DNA of 54,675 bases from an uncultured Clostridia bacterium (GCA_944386045.1 CALWZO010000043.1:1-54675); one strand, 5' to 3'. Shown: positions 27,523 through 38,122, numbered from the stretch's first letter. Made by a program: numbers and translations. Notes: generated by a model not told the origin, from the letters alone.

Positions 27523-27722
27523 ACCTCTCCCGAAATAAAATGTAAAAATCAGGTAAATTTTTTTATATCATTGTAAAATATAATTTTACAAAAATACAGT
27601 GGAAATGTCAATTTTTAAGGAAAAATTAAGGAAAACTGTAATATTTTTGACATATATTTGAGGAGAGCTGTTTTTGACGGCACAGCAATCTGACTTTTCG
27701 CCGGCGCTGAAACATCGCATAA

Positions 27723-27760
27723 AAAAGCGGATACCCCGGAAAAGAAGAGGTATCCGTTTT
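27723..27760 (-). terminator. Terminator after the flavodoxin-like pair
   Basis: The stem CGGATACC / GGTATCCG (27728-27756) carries T-runs on both sides. It lies about 65 bases past the minus-strand stop at 27822. The rest of 27523-27821 is AT-rich, probably holding the promoter of the LTA-synthase-family gene; no clear boxes were found. Confidence 0.8.
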
Positions 27761-27821
27761 TGTATGTTATGGCCGGGCGGCCTTTGCATTTTCCCAAAAT
27801 CTTGATATATATCCGGCCGGG

Positions 27822-28433
27822 TCAGGATTGTTTTTCTATATCCATTGTCCGCATCTGCTCCTTGCTTGTGCCGTATTTTTGGCCGTAAGCTGTCCAGTAG
27901 CTGTCGGCGGCCTTTGCAAACAGGCGTGGGGAAAGGGGCATTGTCACCTGTATCCGGGCCGGCTTTTGCCGCAGTATGGCGCGGCACAGCTTTTTTATCC
28001 GCCTGCGGGCCATAAAGGAAAAGGGTGTGGAGAGTATCGCCTCGCCGCCGCCGATTTTAAGCGATGAGGCAAAGGGCAGGCCGTTTTTTTCGCAGAACAG
28101 GCGCACCATATCCACCGCCGTATCGTTTTGCCGCGGCTCGAGAAAGCCGCAGTTTGCCATCACCGACACCGACGGGCGCGGGCATGGCAGGTTTTCTTCC
28201 CAGATTTTTAAAAAATTCAGCAGTGTGACGGGTATACCGTCGGCATAAAGGGGGAAAACCAGCAGAATGTGGTCAAAATCCCGTGTTTTTTCTGCCAGCC
28301 GGCGGTGATTTTTGCGGTTCAGCCGGAAGTACTGCCGGCGGGCGCCGGCATATTTTAAAAATATCTGCGAGTATTTCAGCGAATTGGACACCGGGGCGCG
28401 GGGGCTGGAGTTTATCACCATTATTCTGTCCAT
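27822..28433 (-). CDS. Flavodoxin-fold NAD(P)H-dependent reductase-like protein
   Basis: 203 residues. The N-terminus MDRIMVINSSPRAPVSNS is the phosphate-binding loop of flavodoxin-like FMN proteins, and HILLVFPLYADGIPVTLLNFLKIWEE is the second flavin-contact segment. The C-terminal half (FMARRRIKKLCRAIL ... KAADSYWTAYGQKYG) is basic and helical. It probably reduces a quinone-like or unknown acceptor with FMN. The start at 28433 overlaps the end of the upstream reductase by 13 bases, so the two are coupled and may act together. No iron-sulfur motif is present. Confidence 0.8.
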   Translation of the reverse strand: MDRIMVINSSPRAPVSNSLKYSQIFLKYAGARRQYFRLNRKNHRRLAEKTRDFDHILLVFPLYADGIPVTLLNFLKIWEENLPCPRPSVSVMANCGFLEPRQNDTAVDMVRLFCEKNGLPFASSLKIGGGEAILSTPFSFMARRRIKKLCRAILRQKPARIQVTMPLSPRLFAKAADSYWTAYGQKYGTSKEQMRTMDIEKQS

Positions 28434-28927
28434 CTTTTTGCCTCCTTTGCGGCCGTGAGGCCTGCATTTTCCTCATCTGTAAAAATTATCCTGTAATCAG
28501 TGAAATTCATATTTTTTGCGTTGCGGGCCACCAGCGAGCCAAACACCTTTTTTTCGCCGTCGCTTTGGGCGCCGTAGGCCACTATCACCGCCTGTTTTTT
28601 CGCCACCGCCCTTTGCACATGGTGGGTTTCTCCGTCCACCAGCCTGACAAATGCCTGCTGGACGGGTATCGCGCGTTCCAGCATGGTTTTCATCACGCTG
28701 TCGTAGCCGCCGTATACCACGCGGCTGACATATATCACCCTGTCGGCGGCGGCAATCAGCGGATAGACCTTTACCGCATCGTCGCGGATAACGCACCTGC
28801 CCGGCGTCTTTGTCCAGCAGCCGAAACAGCCGGCACAGCCGGATATTTTAAGCTGTGACAGGTCGATATACTGTATCTGCCGGCTGTCGGGCAGTTTTAA
28901 CGGAATATCGCTCATTACTAAAATCAT
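28421..28927 (-). CDS. Flavodoxin-family FMN reductase-like protein
   Basis: 168 residues. It shows the CAGCFGCWTKTPGRCVIRDDA motif region of NADPH-dependent FMN/iron-sulfur flavoproteins (three spaced Cys followed by a DD pair), then ADRVIYVSRVVYGGYDSVMKTMLER, which forms the flavin pocket. The N-terminal phosphate loop is atypical (MILVMSDIPLKLPDS instead of a GSPR-type loop), so FMN binding may differ. The ATG at 28927 follows GAAAGGAAA. It is the first gene of a two-gene operon with the overlapping reductase. The substrate is unknown. Confidence 0.8.
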   Translation of the reverse strand: MILVMSDIPLKLPDSRQIQYIDLSQLKISGCAGCFGCWTKTPGRCVIRDDAVKVYPLIAAADRVIYVSRVVYGGYDSVMKTMLERAIPVQQAFVRLVDGETHHVQRAVAKKQAVIVAYGAQSDGEKKVFGSLVARNAKNMNFTDYRIIFTDEENAGLTAAKEAKRWTE

Positions 28928-29107
28928 GTTGTTTCCTTTCGCCTTTTTTTAATCTGTGCTATTGTAAACAAAATATATGTGTAAAAAATGTTTAAAATAT
29001 AAACTTTTGTTAATAAAATATCCTTTTTTTTACAGCTGATAAAGGCGGTGTAAACGGAGAAAAAGGCCTGTTTTACCTTTTAAAAAAGCAACTCTACCCG
29101 GCGTAGG

Positions 29108-29136
29108 TTGCCCGGAGGCCGTCGGCGGTATATAAT
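29108..29136 (+). promoter_or_regulatory. Promoter of the XRE membrane regulator gene
   Basis: TTGCCC (29108-29113) and TATAAT (29131-29136) with a 17-bp spacer lie 24 bases before the ATG at 29160. Confidence 0.75.
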
Positions 29137-29159
29137 TGGCGGTGAAAGGGGAGATTTTC

Positions 29160-29948
29160 ATGGAGGAAAAAACAAATATGACAAACTGCCGGCCCGACCG
29201 GGCAAAGGTGGGCTCCTTTGTGGCAGAACTGCGAAAGGAAAAAGGCTTGACCCAGAAACAGCTGGCAGAAAAACTGACGGTGTCGGACAAGACGGTGAGC
29301 AAATGGGAGCGCGGCGGCGGTCTGCCGGATATTTCCATGCTGATACCCCTGGCCGGCCGGCTGGGTGTCAGCGTCAGCGAACTGCTGGCAGGGTGCAGGC
29401 TGTCCGGTGGGGAGATAGGCCTGCGGCAGGCGGAAAACCTGGTGCAGAGCGTGATAAAATGTTCCCCGGCAAAACCGTTGCGCGCCTGGAAGGTGAAAAC
29501 GAAAGAGCAGCCGTTGTTTGTAATCTGCGCGCTTCTGGCGGCGGTCAGCACCCTGGTGATATGGAAAATGGGACTGATTGAGGGCATGTTTATGCCTTTT
29601 ATGAGCCTGCCCATGGTCTTGTCTGCGGCTTTTGGGGCGTATTTCTGCTTTTTTGCGCCGGTGCGACTGCCGGATTATTACGACGAAAACGAAATCGGCT
29701 TTTTCTATGACGGCATTATGAGAATGAATATGCCGGGGATAAGCTTTAACAACCGCAACTGGCCCGGGATAATGCGTGTGGTCAGCCGCTGGTGCGCTGT
29801 CAGCATGGCGGCGCGGCCGTTGGTGTGGCTGGGGGCAAATTTTCTGCTGAAAGAAGCGCGGATGCCCCTTGGTATGCCGGTGCTGATGACTGCCTATATG
29901 CTGGGGCTGTTTGTGCCGGTGTACATCGCAGGCAGCAGGTACAGGTAG
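29160..29948 (+). CDS. XRE-family regulator with C-terminal membrane segments
   Basis: 262 residues from ATG 29160, chosen because AAGGGGAG lies 8 bases upstream and a promoter just before; a longer frame from 29136 would start inside the -10 box. An N-terminal HTH (ELRKEKGLTQKQLAEKLTVSDKTVSKWERG, residues about 20-55) is followed by a linker and four hydrophobic segments (LFVICALLAAVSTLVIW, LPMVLSAAFGAYFCFFAP, SMAARPLVWLGANFLL, VLMTAYMLGLFVPVYIA). Such HTH-membrane proteins are common in Firmicutes and may sense the membrane or anchor the regulator. The target is unknown. A strong terminator follows. Confidence 0.85.
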   Translation: MEEKTNMTNCRPDRAKVGSFVAELRKEKGLTQKQLAEKLTVSDKTVSKWERGGGLPDISMLIPLAGRLGVSVSELLAGCRLSGGEIGLRQAENLVQSVIKCSPAKPLRAWKVKTKEQPLFVICALLAAVSTLVIWKMGLIEGMFMPFMSLPMVLSAAFGAYFCFFAPVRLPDYYDENEIGFFYDGIMRMNMPGISFNNRNWPGIMRVVSRWCAVSMAARPLVWLGANFLLKEARMPLGMPVLMTAYMLGLFVPVYIAGSRYR

Positions 29949-29972
29949 ACGGTGTGTCACTTTGCCTGGGAA

Positions 29973-30010
29973 AACCAAAAAGCAAGGCTTTGGCCTTGCT
30001 TTTTTGGTTT
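29973..30010. terminator. Strong bidirectional terminator
   Basis: A long stem AACCAAAAAGCAAGGC with its complement and a TTTG loop, with T-runs on both strands. It serves the plus-strand XRE gene and the converging minus-strand gene ending at 30032. Confidence 0.92.
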
Positions 30011-30031
30011 GTATGGTGATTATATAAATAC

Positions 30032-30451
30032 CTATTGGCTGTCTGTTACATTGATGTATAAACAGGTGTCGGAGTATTTTTTCATGCTGTAACTGCCCTC
30101 CCGGGACAGAAGGTTTATCTCGCTGTAATCTTCGCCGTAAGAGGCGGTAAAACCGCCGCCGTCAAGGCGAACAGTTTGGGAAACAGTGTCGTCTTCATAA
30201 GTTCCCCGGGATATGACCTCAAACTGCCTGTACACCATGTATGTGTTGTCTTTGCCCAGCACCAGATACACCGTGTCGGCCATCGGCCAGTCCGGCGAGC
30301 CGGAGCAGTATGTGCCGGTGGGGACAGAGTGTGAAGCATAATTTAATGTATAGTCGGACCTGCGCTGTAAAAACAGCGAAACTGCCGGCAGTGAAATCAA
30401 TGTGACCAGACAGAAAACTGCCAGGGAGACTGTTTTGTTTTTTGAAAACAT
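30032..30451 (-). CDS. Secreted or membrane-anchored small protein, unknown
   Basis: 139 residues. A single N-terminal hydrophobic segment (TVSLAVFCLVTLISLPAVSLFL, residues 7-28) without a lipobox suggests a signal anchor. The outside part is beta-rich with Tyr and Asp/Thr: TYCSGSPDWPMADTVYLVLGKDNTYMVYRQFEVISRGTY, a pattern seen in small extracellular proteins that report a computed property by strand pairs, but no family is recognised. The ATG at 30451 follows GGGGGAAA. It is transcribed alone between two terminators. Confidence 0.65.
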   Translation of the reverse strand: MFSKNKTVSLAVFCLVTLISLPAVSLFLQRRSDYTLNYASHSVPTGTYCSGSPDWPMADTVYLVLGKDNTYMVYRQFEVISRGTYEDDTVSQTVRLDGGGFTASYGEDYSEINLLSREGSYSMKKYSDTCLYINVTDSQ

Positions 30452-30610
30452 ATTTCCCCCGTTCTGAAAAAGGTTCAGGGGCTTATAATTTTTATCTGCA
30501 TCGGTATCACCTGTTGTATAAATATTCTTTAATTAAATTATACCAAAAAAGCGGGTTTGCAAAAAGATTGCCGTGGCAGAAATTGCGGCCGATATTTTGT
30601 GCATAAAATA

Positions 30611-30640
30611 CAAAAAAACAGGGCAGGGCGCCCTGTTTTG
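30611..30640. terminator. Bidirectional terminator after the membrane-protein gene
   Basis: The stem ACAGGGC / GCCCTGT (30618-30636) with a T-run on both strands lies about 180 bases past the minus-strand stop at 30817. The remaining bases of 30452-30816 are AT-rich and hold part of the 87-bp repeat; no gene is seen. Confidence 0.8.
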
Positions 30641-30739
30641 CTTTTTGCTATCGGAAAGACGGCGAAATTTTTGATAAATTTCAAATAATTAACACCTTGC
30701 CCGCCGGGTTTTTAAACAGAAAATTTTTATATACGCCGC

Positions 30740-30826
30740 CCGGTGTCGGGGCGGTGTGTCTTGCCGGTTGCGGAAAAGGGGCGGCTACGGCTCTTTTTGC
30801 CCGCCAAAGCCGGTTTTTATATCCGC
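30740..30826 (+). repeat. 87-bp direct repeat, copy A
   Basis: Matches 31728-31814 with about five mismatches in 87 bases (94%). The right edge overlaps the last codons of the minus-strand membrane-protein gene (stop 30817), so the repeat includes the 3' end of a coding sequence. Confidence 0.85.
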
Positions 30827-31362
30827 TTTTTTGATTTTTCCAAAGTCAGCAGACTGCCGTTTTTGTCGATGACATAAACAGGGCAGGCGGCGGCCAGGGA
30901 ATTGACTGCGGCCGCGTCGGCGGCCAGCATTATAAAATGTCCGGTGCTGTCTGCGGCGGCTATGTATCTGCCGGTAAGGTATGCCCGGGCGGTTTTGCCC
31001 AGGGGTATCATTGCGCCGTTTGCCGAAAGGGCCCGGCCCTCCAGGGTTATCCGGCATTTTTGGTCCGCCGGGGTAAGGCATACGCCGGCGGCGACGGATT
31101 TCAGCGGCAGCAGTTTTTTGATGCTGAAAGATGCCAGCGCAGTTACAAAAGCGTTGACAAAGGCGGCGGCCAGCAGTGCTATGGACATTCCGGGTTTTTT
31201 GGTGACGGCAGTGTAAAGGATACCGCCCATCAGCCCCAGCATGATTATCCGGGTAAAGGTGATAAACAATGTGAAAACCCTTACTTTTTTCCGGTAGACG
31301 GCCGCCGCCTGTTTCCTTGCGTTTTCCAGCCGCAGGGCCGGTATTGTCTGTGTGATATTCAT
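30817..31362 (-). CDS. Small two-TM membrane protein, unknown
   Basis: 181 residues. A short cytosolic N-terminus with basic residues precedes two hydrophobic helices (FTLFITFTRIIMLGLMGGILYT and IALLAAAFVNAFVTALASFSI, residues about 30-85). A cytosolic tail follows that looks like a beta-rich domain (CRITLEGRALSANGAMIPLGKTARAYL ... GHFIMLAADAAAVN). This pattern occurs in small Clostridia membrane proteins without known function. The ATG at 31362 follows AAAGGAGGA. The gene sits between two copies of an 87-bp repeat, which suggests a duplication or recombination unit. Confidence 0.7.
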   Translation of the reverse strand: MNITQTIPALRLENARKQAAAVYRKKVRVFTLFITFTRIIMLGLMGGILYTAVTKKPGMSIALLAAAFVNAFVTALASFSIKKLLPLKSVAAGVCLTPADQKCRITLEGRALSANGAMIPLGKTARAYLTGRYIAAADSTGHFIMLAADAAAVNSLAAACPVYVIDKNGSLLTLEKSKKRI

Positions 31363-31727
31363 TTTGTCCTCCTTTTGTTTGCCGCCATGCAGATGTTTTG
31401 CACCGCCTGCCCAAAAGGGGCAGCCCGGGTCTGATTTTTTTAAACTTACGGGGTGTTTTCTGCCCTTCGGTGTGTTTATGTTTTACAGCGCCCGGGCCTT
31501 TTGCGGTGTTTTGCGGGCGGAAAAGCTGAACGGGCGGCAGATTTTATCTGCGGTCAGCCTGCGCCGCCTGCGATTAGCCATTGCCTTGCCGCCTGCGGCA
31601 AAAAAGGCCGGGGCGGCGGTTGCTTTTGCCCGGCAAGGACAGGCAGAAAATTCCCGTTGATTATATTTCCGATTTTTTCATTATATCACAATTTTTTGGC
31701 AGGGGGGTGAATTTTTCACTCTTTCGG
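31363..31727. other. Intergenic stretch, no gene seen
   Basis: Reading frames exist on both strands but show no start site and no family-like sequence. The region should hold the promoter of the minus-strand membrane-protein gene. No convincing boxes were found. Confidence 0.45.
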
Positions 31728-31814
31728 CCGGTGTCGGGGCGGTGTGTCTTGCCGGTTGCGAAAAAGGGGCGGCTACGGCTCTTTTTACCCGCCAAAGCCG
31801 GCTTTTGTACCCGC
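31728..31814 (+). repeat. 87-bp direct repeat, copy B
   Basis: Second copy of the sequence at 30740-30826, offset by 988 bases. It ends about 30 bases before the first MATE-like codons of the truncated transporter gene, so it marks or caused the breakpoint. Confidence 0.85.
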
Positions 31815-31844
31815 CGCTCCTGTTGGGCAGGGGGCAGACTGTAT

Positions 31845-32938
31845 CCGCCGGCAGTGGGGACAGGGAGGGCGCGGCCCGTGTAAGCTCCTATTGTTTTTGG
31901 GTGACGATAGCTGTGGGGGCACTCACCGGCGTGCTGATGCTGGCGCGGCGCACACCCATGGTGTATCTTATCGGCGCCAGCGAGGGCACCTTTTCCCATG
32001 CGGCCGGATATTACACCCGGCTTGCCCTGGGACGGCCGGCGCTGATGCTGTCTTTCATTCATTCCAACCTGCTGCGCGCAGAGGACAAAAGCCGGCGGTC
32101 CATGGTCGGCACCATACTGGGCGCGGTGGTAAACATAATCCTGGACCCGATATTTATATCGGTGCTGGGCCTGGGCGCGGCCGGCGCGGCTATAGCCACA
32201 ATAATCGGCTATCTGGTCAGCGATATTTTCTTTGCGGTTATAGTGGAAAAGCAAAGCAGGCTGTTGTCCGTTTCCGTCAAAAAAATCAGGCTTGCCCCCG
32301 GGCAGGCGGGCCGGATTTTTGCCATCGGCATACCTGCCGCAGTGGCCAACCTGATGCAGAGCGTCAGCGTGGTGTTTTTAAACCAGTTCCTGCTGCCCTA
32401 CGGCAACGACAAGATAGCCGCCATGGGCATAGCCATGAAGGTGTCCATGATTGCGCTGCTACTGCTGACCGGCTTTGCCTTTGGCGGACGGCCGCTTTTC
32501 GGTTATTATTACGGCGCCGGCGACAAAGACAGGCTGGACAGCCTGCTGAAATTCTGTGTAAAATTTATCAGCTGTGTTGCGGCGGCGCTGTCGGTGGGCA
32601 TATTTGCCGGCGCACCGCTCCTTATGAGAATGTTTATGGAGGACCGGGCCATTGTGAACGACGGCGCGCTGATGCTCCGCCGGCAGGTGGTCACCATGGT
32701 GTGCGTCGGCCTGATACTGCTGATGACCATAATCTGCCAGTCCATGGGCAAGGCCGCCGCCTCTTTCCGGCTGTCGGTCAGCCGTCAAGGGGTTGTTTTC
32801 CTGGCTGTTTTGCTGGCGGCCAGGCGGACAGTGGGCTACCGGGGCATTGTATGGGCCCAGGCGGTAGCGGACATCATCACCCTTGCCGTCGCCCGGGCGG
32901 TGTATTTCAAAGTTCTGTGCCGGGAATTTAAAAAATAA
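31845..32938 (+). pseudogene. MATE-family exporter lacking its N-terminal third
   Basis: The MATE homology begins at GSGDREGAARVSSYCFW, a loop that normally follows TM2-3 of a MATE protein (as in LLGAGDREGAxxVS). It runs to the natural end (REFKK). It contains VVNIILDPIFISVLGLGAAGAAIATIIGY and QSMGKAAASF-like segments of the second half. About 90-100 N-terminal residues are missing and are replaced by repeat B. An in-frame ATG at 31742 exists but its translation before residue 35 is not MATE-like. The gene is in a different subgroup from the MATE at 1050-2389. A mobile element has then split its terminator. Confidence 0.82.
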
Positions 32939-32946
32939 TAAGCGCC

Positions 32947-32954
32947 CCTTCGGG
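32947..32954. repeat. Left attachment core
   Basis: CCTTCGGG inside the left half of the split TTCG-loop terminator (GCGCCCCTTCGGG). The same 8 bases occur at 43611-43618. Confidence 0.85.
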
Positions 32955-32960
32955 AGCGGT

Positions 32961-32977
32961 CCAATAAAACAGTATAA
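32961..32977. repeat. Left terminal inverted repeat of the element
   Basis: A 17-bp sequence whose reverse complement recurs at 43588-43604 with one mismatch. It lies 6 bp inside the attachment core, the same distance as at the right end. This fits a recombinase-binding arm. Confidence 0.85.
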
Positions 32978-33006
32978 TAATGTTTTCGGGAAGGCGGCAT
33001 GAGTAA

Positions 33007-34949
<1,943 letters not shown>

Positions 34950-35008
34950 ATAATTGTCCTTTCTTGATTTTGGAATGGATAGGAACGGAAACGAATCGAA
35001 GGGAATGA

Positions 35009-36595
35009 TTAACGCTCTTGTTCCTGTTTGTGTTCGATCTTTCTGCCAAGAGTCTGTTCAAGATTATGGCGAATGGTATCAAGCCGCTGTACTTCTTCTC
35101 TGGCAGTCTGGTACTGGTTGTAAAGTTCGTTTTTCTCTTTGATGAGCTGTTCCACTTCCGCCTGCAATGCCTTATGACTCGGCAGCTTCTTGAGCCCCTT
35201 GGAGTCGAAATAACGTTTGGCGGCATTTAGAATAATGAAGTCGCTGTCATGCTCGTCACGATATTGCTGACGGGCTTTTTCATTCTTACAGGCTTTCAGT
35301 TCGTCGATCACATATCCGGTCTTGTGGTAGTTCAGTACATAATCACGGAACTCTTTCGTCTCCTTGATTGTTGCTTCTACAGATTTCATCTTGGTGCGAA
35401 TATCATCCACCTTGGCGTGAGCGGCATCACAAGCGACAGCCAATGCTTCGGGAGACTCAAAACCCCTTTCTTGATACAGCACATAGGCTCGGCTTGCGTT
35501 TTTGAGGTTGTGTGTATTTGCCCAATGCTCATAACCTTTACCCTTGGCTTTCGCCGCTTCCATGTCCACCATACGGCTGACAGAGTTTTGCTGTTTGATA
35601 AAGTCCTGCATGGTCGGTGCGGAATGAACGAGAGGTGTTTTCGTTCTGCCCTGTTTTGCGTTTCTGACAAAGACGGCGAACACAGCTGTTTTATCAAAAT
35701 CGTCACCCAGCTTTCGTGCCGCGATCGCTTTGGTACGGTCGGGTGTGAGATAGGACAATCGCCCTCGGCTCTCCTTGACGGCGATACCACGGCGGAGAAG
35801 TTTTTCTGCAAAGTCCTCAAAGCTGACAGCATCGGAAAGGGCTTTTCGGATTTCTTCACGGAGCTTGTCTTTGTCCGTTTCAAACTTAGTCTGTTTGATG
35901 GGTAAGCCCTGTTCGGCAAGAACAGCGTTTTCTTCATCCAGCGCAAGTTGTCCTTTCTTCTTTGCCCAATACTCACGCTCGGTCACACGGGTCTTACTTC
36001 CGTGCAGCAGGTCAATCTGATACAGACCCGCATCGTGGCACATCTCCATGACCTCGGCACGAAAATATTCCATAGCTGCGTTGGTGCATCGGTGTTTCAT
36101 GCCCGGTTGGGTATCGCATGGTCTGTCCATATACGGCATAAACGGAACTTCCATAATCCGCAGAGAATTGATAACGATGTGTACATGAACATTGCCGCTG
36201 CCGTTGTGTCCGTCGGGGTGTGTGCAGACGATGGCTTGATGACCGGGAAAGTGTTCCTTGCAGAATTTCTCTCCAAGGCTCTGCGCCACGTCTACGTTCG
36301 ATCCATGATCGGGAACATCCTTGGGATCAAAGCTGATGATATAGTGATGGCTTTTGACATCTTCCCGTTTTTGATTTTTGCCGTAGCGGAGATTGGCTCT
36401 CAGACACGCAATCGCAAAATCTTCGTCTCCGCAGTTCAGCGTGGAAATGCGGTAGTCCTGTCTTGGGATAAGCCTGCCATTTTCGTCCAGGGTGGGCTTC
36501 ATGGTAAACTCATCATGCTCAAAAGTGAGGTAGGCTTCGGCAGAGTAGTCGGCATTTTTAGAGCTTATATGCTTGAACGTTGCCAACAGCATCAC
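35009..36595 (-). CDS. mobA: Relaxase MobA/VirD2-type
   Basis: 528 residues. The N-terminal relaxase domain carries the metal-binding histidine motif NVHVHIVINS (residues about 134-143), preceded by EHFPGHQAIVCTHPD, and a Tyr-containing segment near residue 17. The C-terminal half is charged and helical (KSVEATIKETKEFRD..., long coil ending EQTLGRKIEHKQ). It nicks the element's transfer origin and pilots the strand during conjugation driven by a co-resident system. It overlaps the MobC end by 38 bases (36558-36595). No coupling protein or type IV secretion gene is present, so the element is mobilizable, not self-transmissible. Confidence 0.92.
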   Translation of the reverse strand: MMLLATFKHISSKNADYSAEAYLTFEHDEFTMKPTLDENGRLIPRQDYRISTLNCGDEDFAIACLRANLRYGKNQKREDVKSHHYIISFDPKDVPDHGSNVDVAQSLGEKFCKEHFPGHQAIVCTHPDGHNGSGNVHVHIVINSLRIMEVPFMPYMDRPCDTQPGMKHRCTNAAMEYFRAEVMEMCHDAGLYQIDLLHGSKTRVTEREYWAKKKGQLALDEENAVLAEQGLPIKQTKFETDKDKLREEIRKALSDAVSFEDFAEKLLRRGIAVKESRGRLSYLTPDRTKAIAARKLGDDFDKTAVFAVFVRNAKQGRTKTPLVHSAPTMQDFIKQQNSVSRMVDMEAAKAKGKGYEHWANTHNLKNASRAYVLYQERGFESPEALAVACDAAHAKVDDIRTKMKSVEATIKETKEFRDYVLNYHKTGYVIDELKACKNEKARQQYRDEHDSDFIILNAAKRYFDSKGLKKLPSHKALQAEVEQLIKEKNELYNQYQTAREEVQRLDTIRHNLEQTLGRKIEHKQEQER

Positions 36596-36956
36596 CTACC
36601 TTTTGCATAACTTCAAATTTCAGAGTGGCGAGATCAGCGGCGGCATCTTGCAATTCTTTTGCCATGGCAGGATAAGGACTACGCCATTCGTTGAGATGTC
36701 GGGCAATCTGGTTTAGGTTGTTACCGATCCTGCCGTATTCGGCGGTCAGCTTGCCAACGGCAGCGAGCAGATCGTCGCTGACCAATGTTGTCACAATGGT
36801 CGGTTTGATGGTTGCACCGGAGATTGCTTCACGGATAAACTCCGATTGGCTCATGCCGTAAAGCTCCATGCGGCGGAGAAAGTCGGCGTGTTCTTCATCG
36901 TCCAGACGGGTTTTTACGATGTGGCTGCGTTTCGGTGTGTTGTAGGTTTTGGTCAT
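36558..36956 (-). CDS. mobC: MobC-type relaxosome accessory protein
   Basis: 132 residues from ATG 36956, chosen over an upstream in-frame ATG because AAAGGAGGAA lies 7 bases before it. The ribbon-helix-helix DNA-binding start (SHIVKTRLDDEEHADFLRRMELYGMSQSEFIREAI) and the MobC-type tail GRIGNNLNQIARHLNEW (the classic NxxQxxxxxN helix region) identify the family. It binds the transfer origin and helps the relaxase open it. The non-coding region just upstream (36957-37885) is the likely location of that origin. Confidence 0.9.
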   Translation of the reverse strand: MTKTYNTPKRSHIVKTRLDDEEHADFLRRMELYGMSQSEFIREAISGATIKPTIVTTLVSDDLLAAVGKLTAEYGRIGNNLNQIARHLNEWRSPYPAMAKELQDAAADLATLKFEVMQKVGDAVGNVQAYKL

Positions 36957-37047
36957 TCGGTTCCTCCTTTGTTTTTTGAAAAATTGAAAATCGGCGTTAG
37001 CCGTATCGCTTCCGCTTTGCGGAACAGAGCAGAGTTTGGGGAAGGCA

Positions 37048-37120
37048 CTCCCCAACAAGATTCCATGAGGTCAAAATGAGCAGATGGCGAAATTTGGACC
37101 CATGGTAGAATCTTGCTCTA
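37048..37120. other. Candidate transfer-origin inverted repeat
   Basis: CAAGATTC (37056-37063) and GAATCTTG (37108-37115) form 8-bp inverted arms about 90-160 bases upstream of mobC. The position and the inverted-repeat shape suit an origin of transfer bound by MobC and nicked by MobA. No nic site could be matched to a known family, so this is a guess from location. Confidence 0.4.
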
Positions 37121-37337
37121 CGCTACCCAGCCTTTTCGTTTTTTGCATTTTTGCCAAAGTGTCAAATTGGTACTTTGCCGTACTTTTGATTTTGCCGTTC
37201 TATCCGACTGACGTTCCTGCCCGAGAATCTCACTACGGCGTTGCTTCGCTCATGTCATCGCAAAGTCATATCTCATTCGGACGGTCATTCAATTTTGAGG
37301 ATGTACTGTCGTTGTGACTCGATTTGGACAAACAAAA

Positions 37338-37416
37338 AGAGCCGATTACACAGAGCATCAGAAATCGGCGGGAGCATAGCTCTCGCTTCAAAGTGATGTT
37401 CTATGTAATCGGCTCT
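37338..37416. ncRNA. Long structured hairpin in the element's non-coding region
   Basis: 23-bp arms (37338-37360 and 37394-37416, 21 of 23 paired) enclose a 33-nt loop with its own GAGC-ATA-GCTC hairpin. On the minus strand the second arm is followed by TTTTTGTTTG, so it could terminate transcription coming from the cargo side. It could also be a structured RNA or part of the transfer origin. No open frame covers it convincingly. The whole of 36957-37885 otherwise lacks a gene. Confidence 0.6.
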
Positions 37417-37735
37417 GAAGATCAAAGTCGGGTTCTGCTTCATACAGCTCCTGCCAACAGAACCAAAGGCATGGTGGAGCAGTTCGGTATTTTCGTAGCG
37501 TACCGATGCTGTGTCGGATGAAACCGACTTCTTTACTATGGGTCGAACATTTCTATTCAGTTGTTATGTAGCGGCGTACCGCTGTACTACTATTATACAG
37601 ATAATGTGCTATGCCGTCAAGATTGCAAGCCCCCTCGCTATATTCGTAACTACAGGAAACGAAAATCAACGGTAGCAGAAAAGTTCTCTTTACCTGTTAG
37701 GACGTTTTCAAGAGAAATATCAATGGACAAAAAAT

Positions 37736-37867
37736 AATTCTGCCTAAGTTGGACAGAATTTCTAAAATCAACTTCTCGACAACTTGTCGGGAATATAAAA
37801 CTCACTTCCAACCAAGTTGGTCGGAAGTCTAAAATCCCACTTCTGCCCAACTTGGACAGAAGTGGGA
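37736..37867. repeat. Array of four AACTT-loop palindromes (left of the cargo)
   Basis: Four hairpins in about 34-bp steps, with loop centres at 37748, 37783, 37816 and 37851. Each has the form ACTTC-N3-5-(AACTT or AAGTT)-N-GAAGT. The spacers are similar (TCTAAAATC between the first and second and between the third and fourth). The arms vary but keep the outer ACTTC/GAAGT and the five-base loop. A related pair and a terminator lie on the other side of the defence genes at 42717-42811. Confidence 0.8.
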
Positions 37868-37885
37868 TTGAAAATTACGTTGAAT

Positions 37886-38122
37886 TTATTTTTCAGTATC
37901 ACAAAGAAAACGGTTAATAAAGTTACAACGAGGGCACTCAACCTTATACTCGGTGTGTTTATCATCTATCACCTTGAATTCCTTTGCCCAAGGCTTTTCC
38001 GGTATTCTTTCTACATGAAATACACCAGAGTTCAGTTTTGATCGATGCCACTCAAAATGTACCCATCTAAAGTTTGCACCACACTTTTGGCATTCATCAT
38101 ATCCCTCATAGATTATAGGCAT
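37886..38122 (-). CDS. Small zinc-ribbon protein
   Basis: 78 residues from ATG 38122, which has a GGGGGAAG site; an upstream TTG at 38167 has none. C-x2-C pairs at the start (ECQKCGANF) and end (ECPRCNFINRF) form a zinc ribbon around a middle of strands and acidic residues. The function is unknown; it may bind nucleic acid or another protein. It lies between the cargo operon terminator (38188-38209) and the palindrome array, so it has its own expression. Confidence 0.65.
   Translation of the reverse strand: MPIIYEGYDECQKCGANFRWVHFEWHRSKLNSGVFHVERIPEKPWAKEFKVIDDKHTEYKVECPRCNFINRFLCDTEK

Noticed and set aside
26340..30913. GCGGCCGC sites (26340-26347 and 30906-30913) as evidence for or against NotI specificity of the cargo nuclease
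   Set aside because: The specificity of a NotI-like protein cannot be inferred from the family, and methylated sites could coexist with the enzyme.
37736..37867. AACTT palindrome array as a CRISPR
   Set aside because: The repeated parts are hairpin shapes with changing arms, the spacers are the conserved part, and there are no cas genes.
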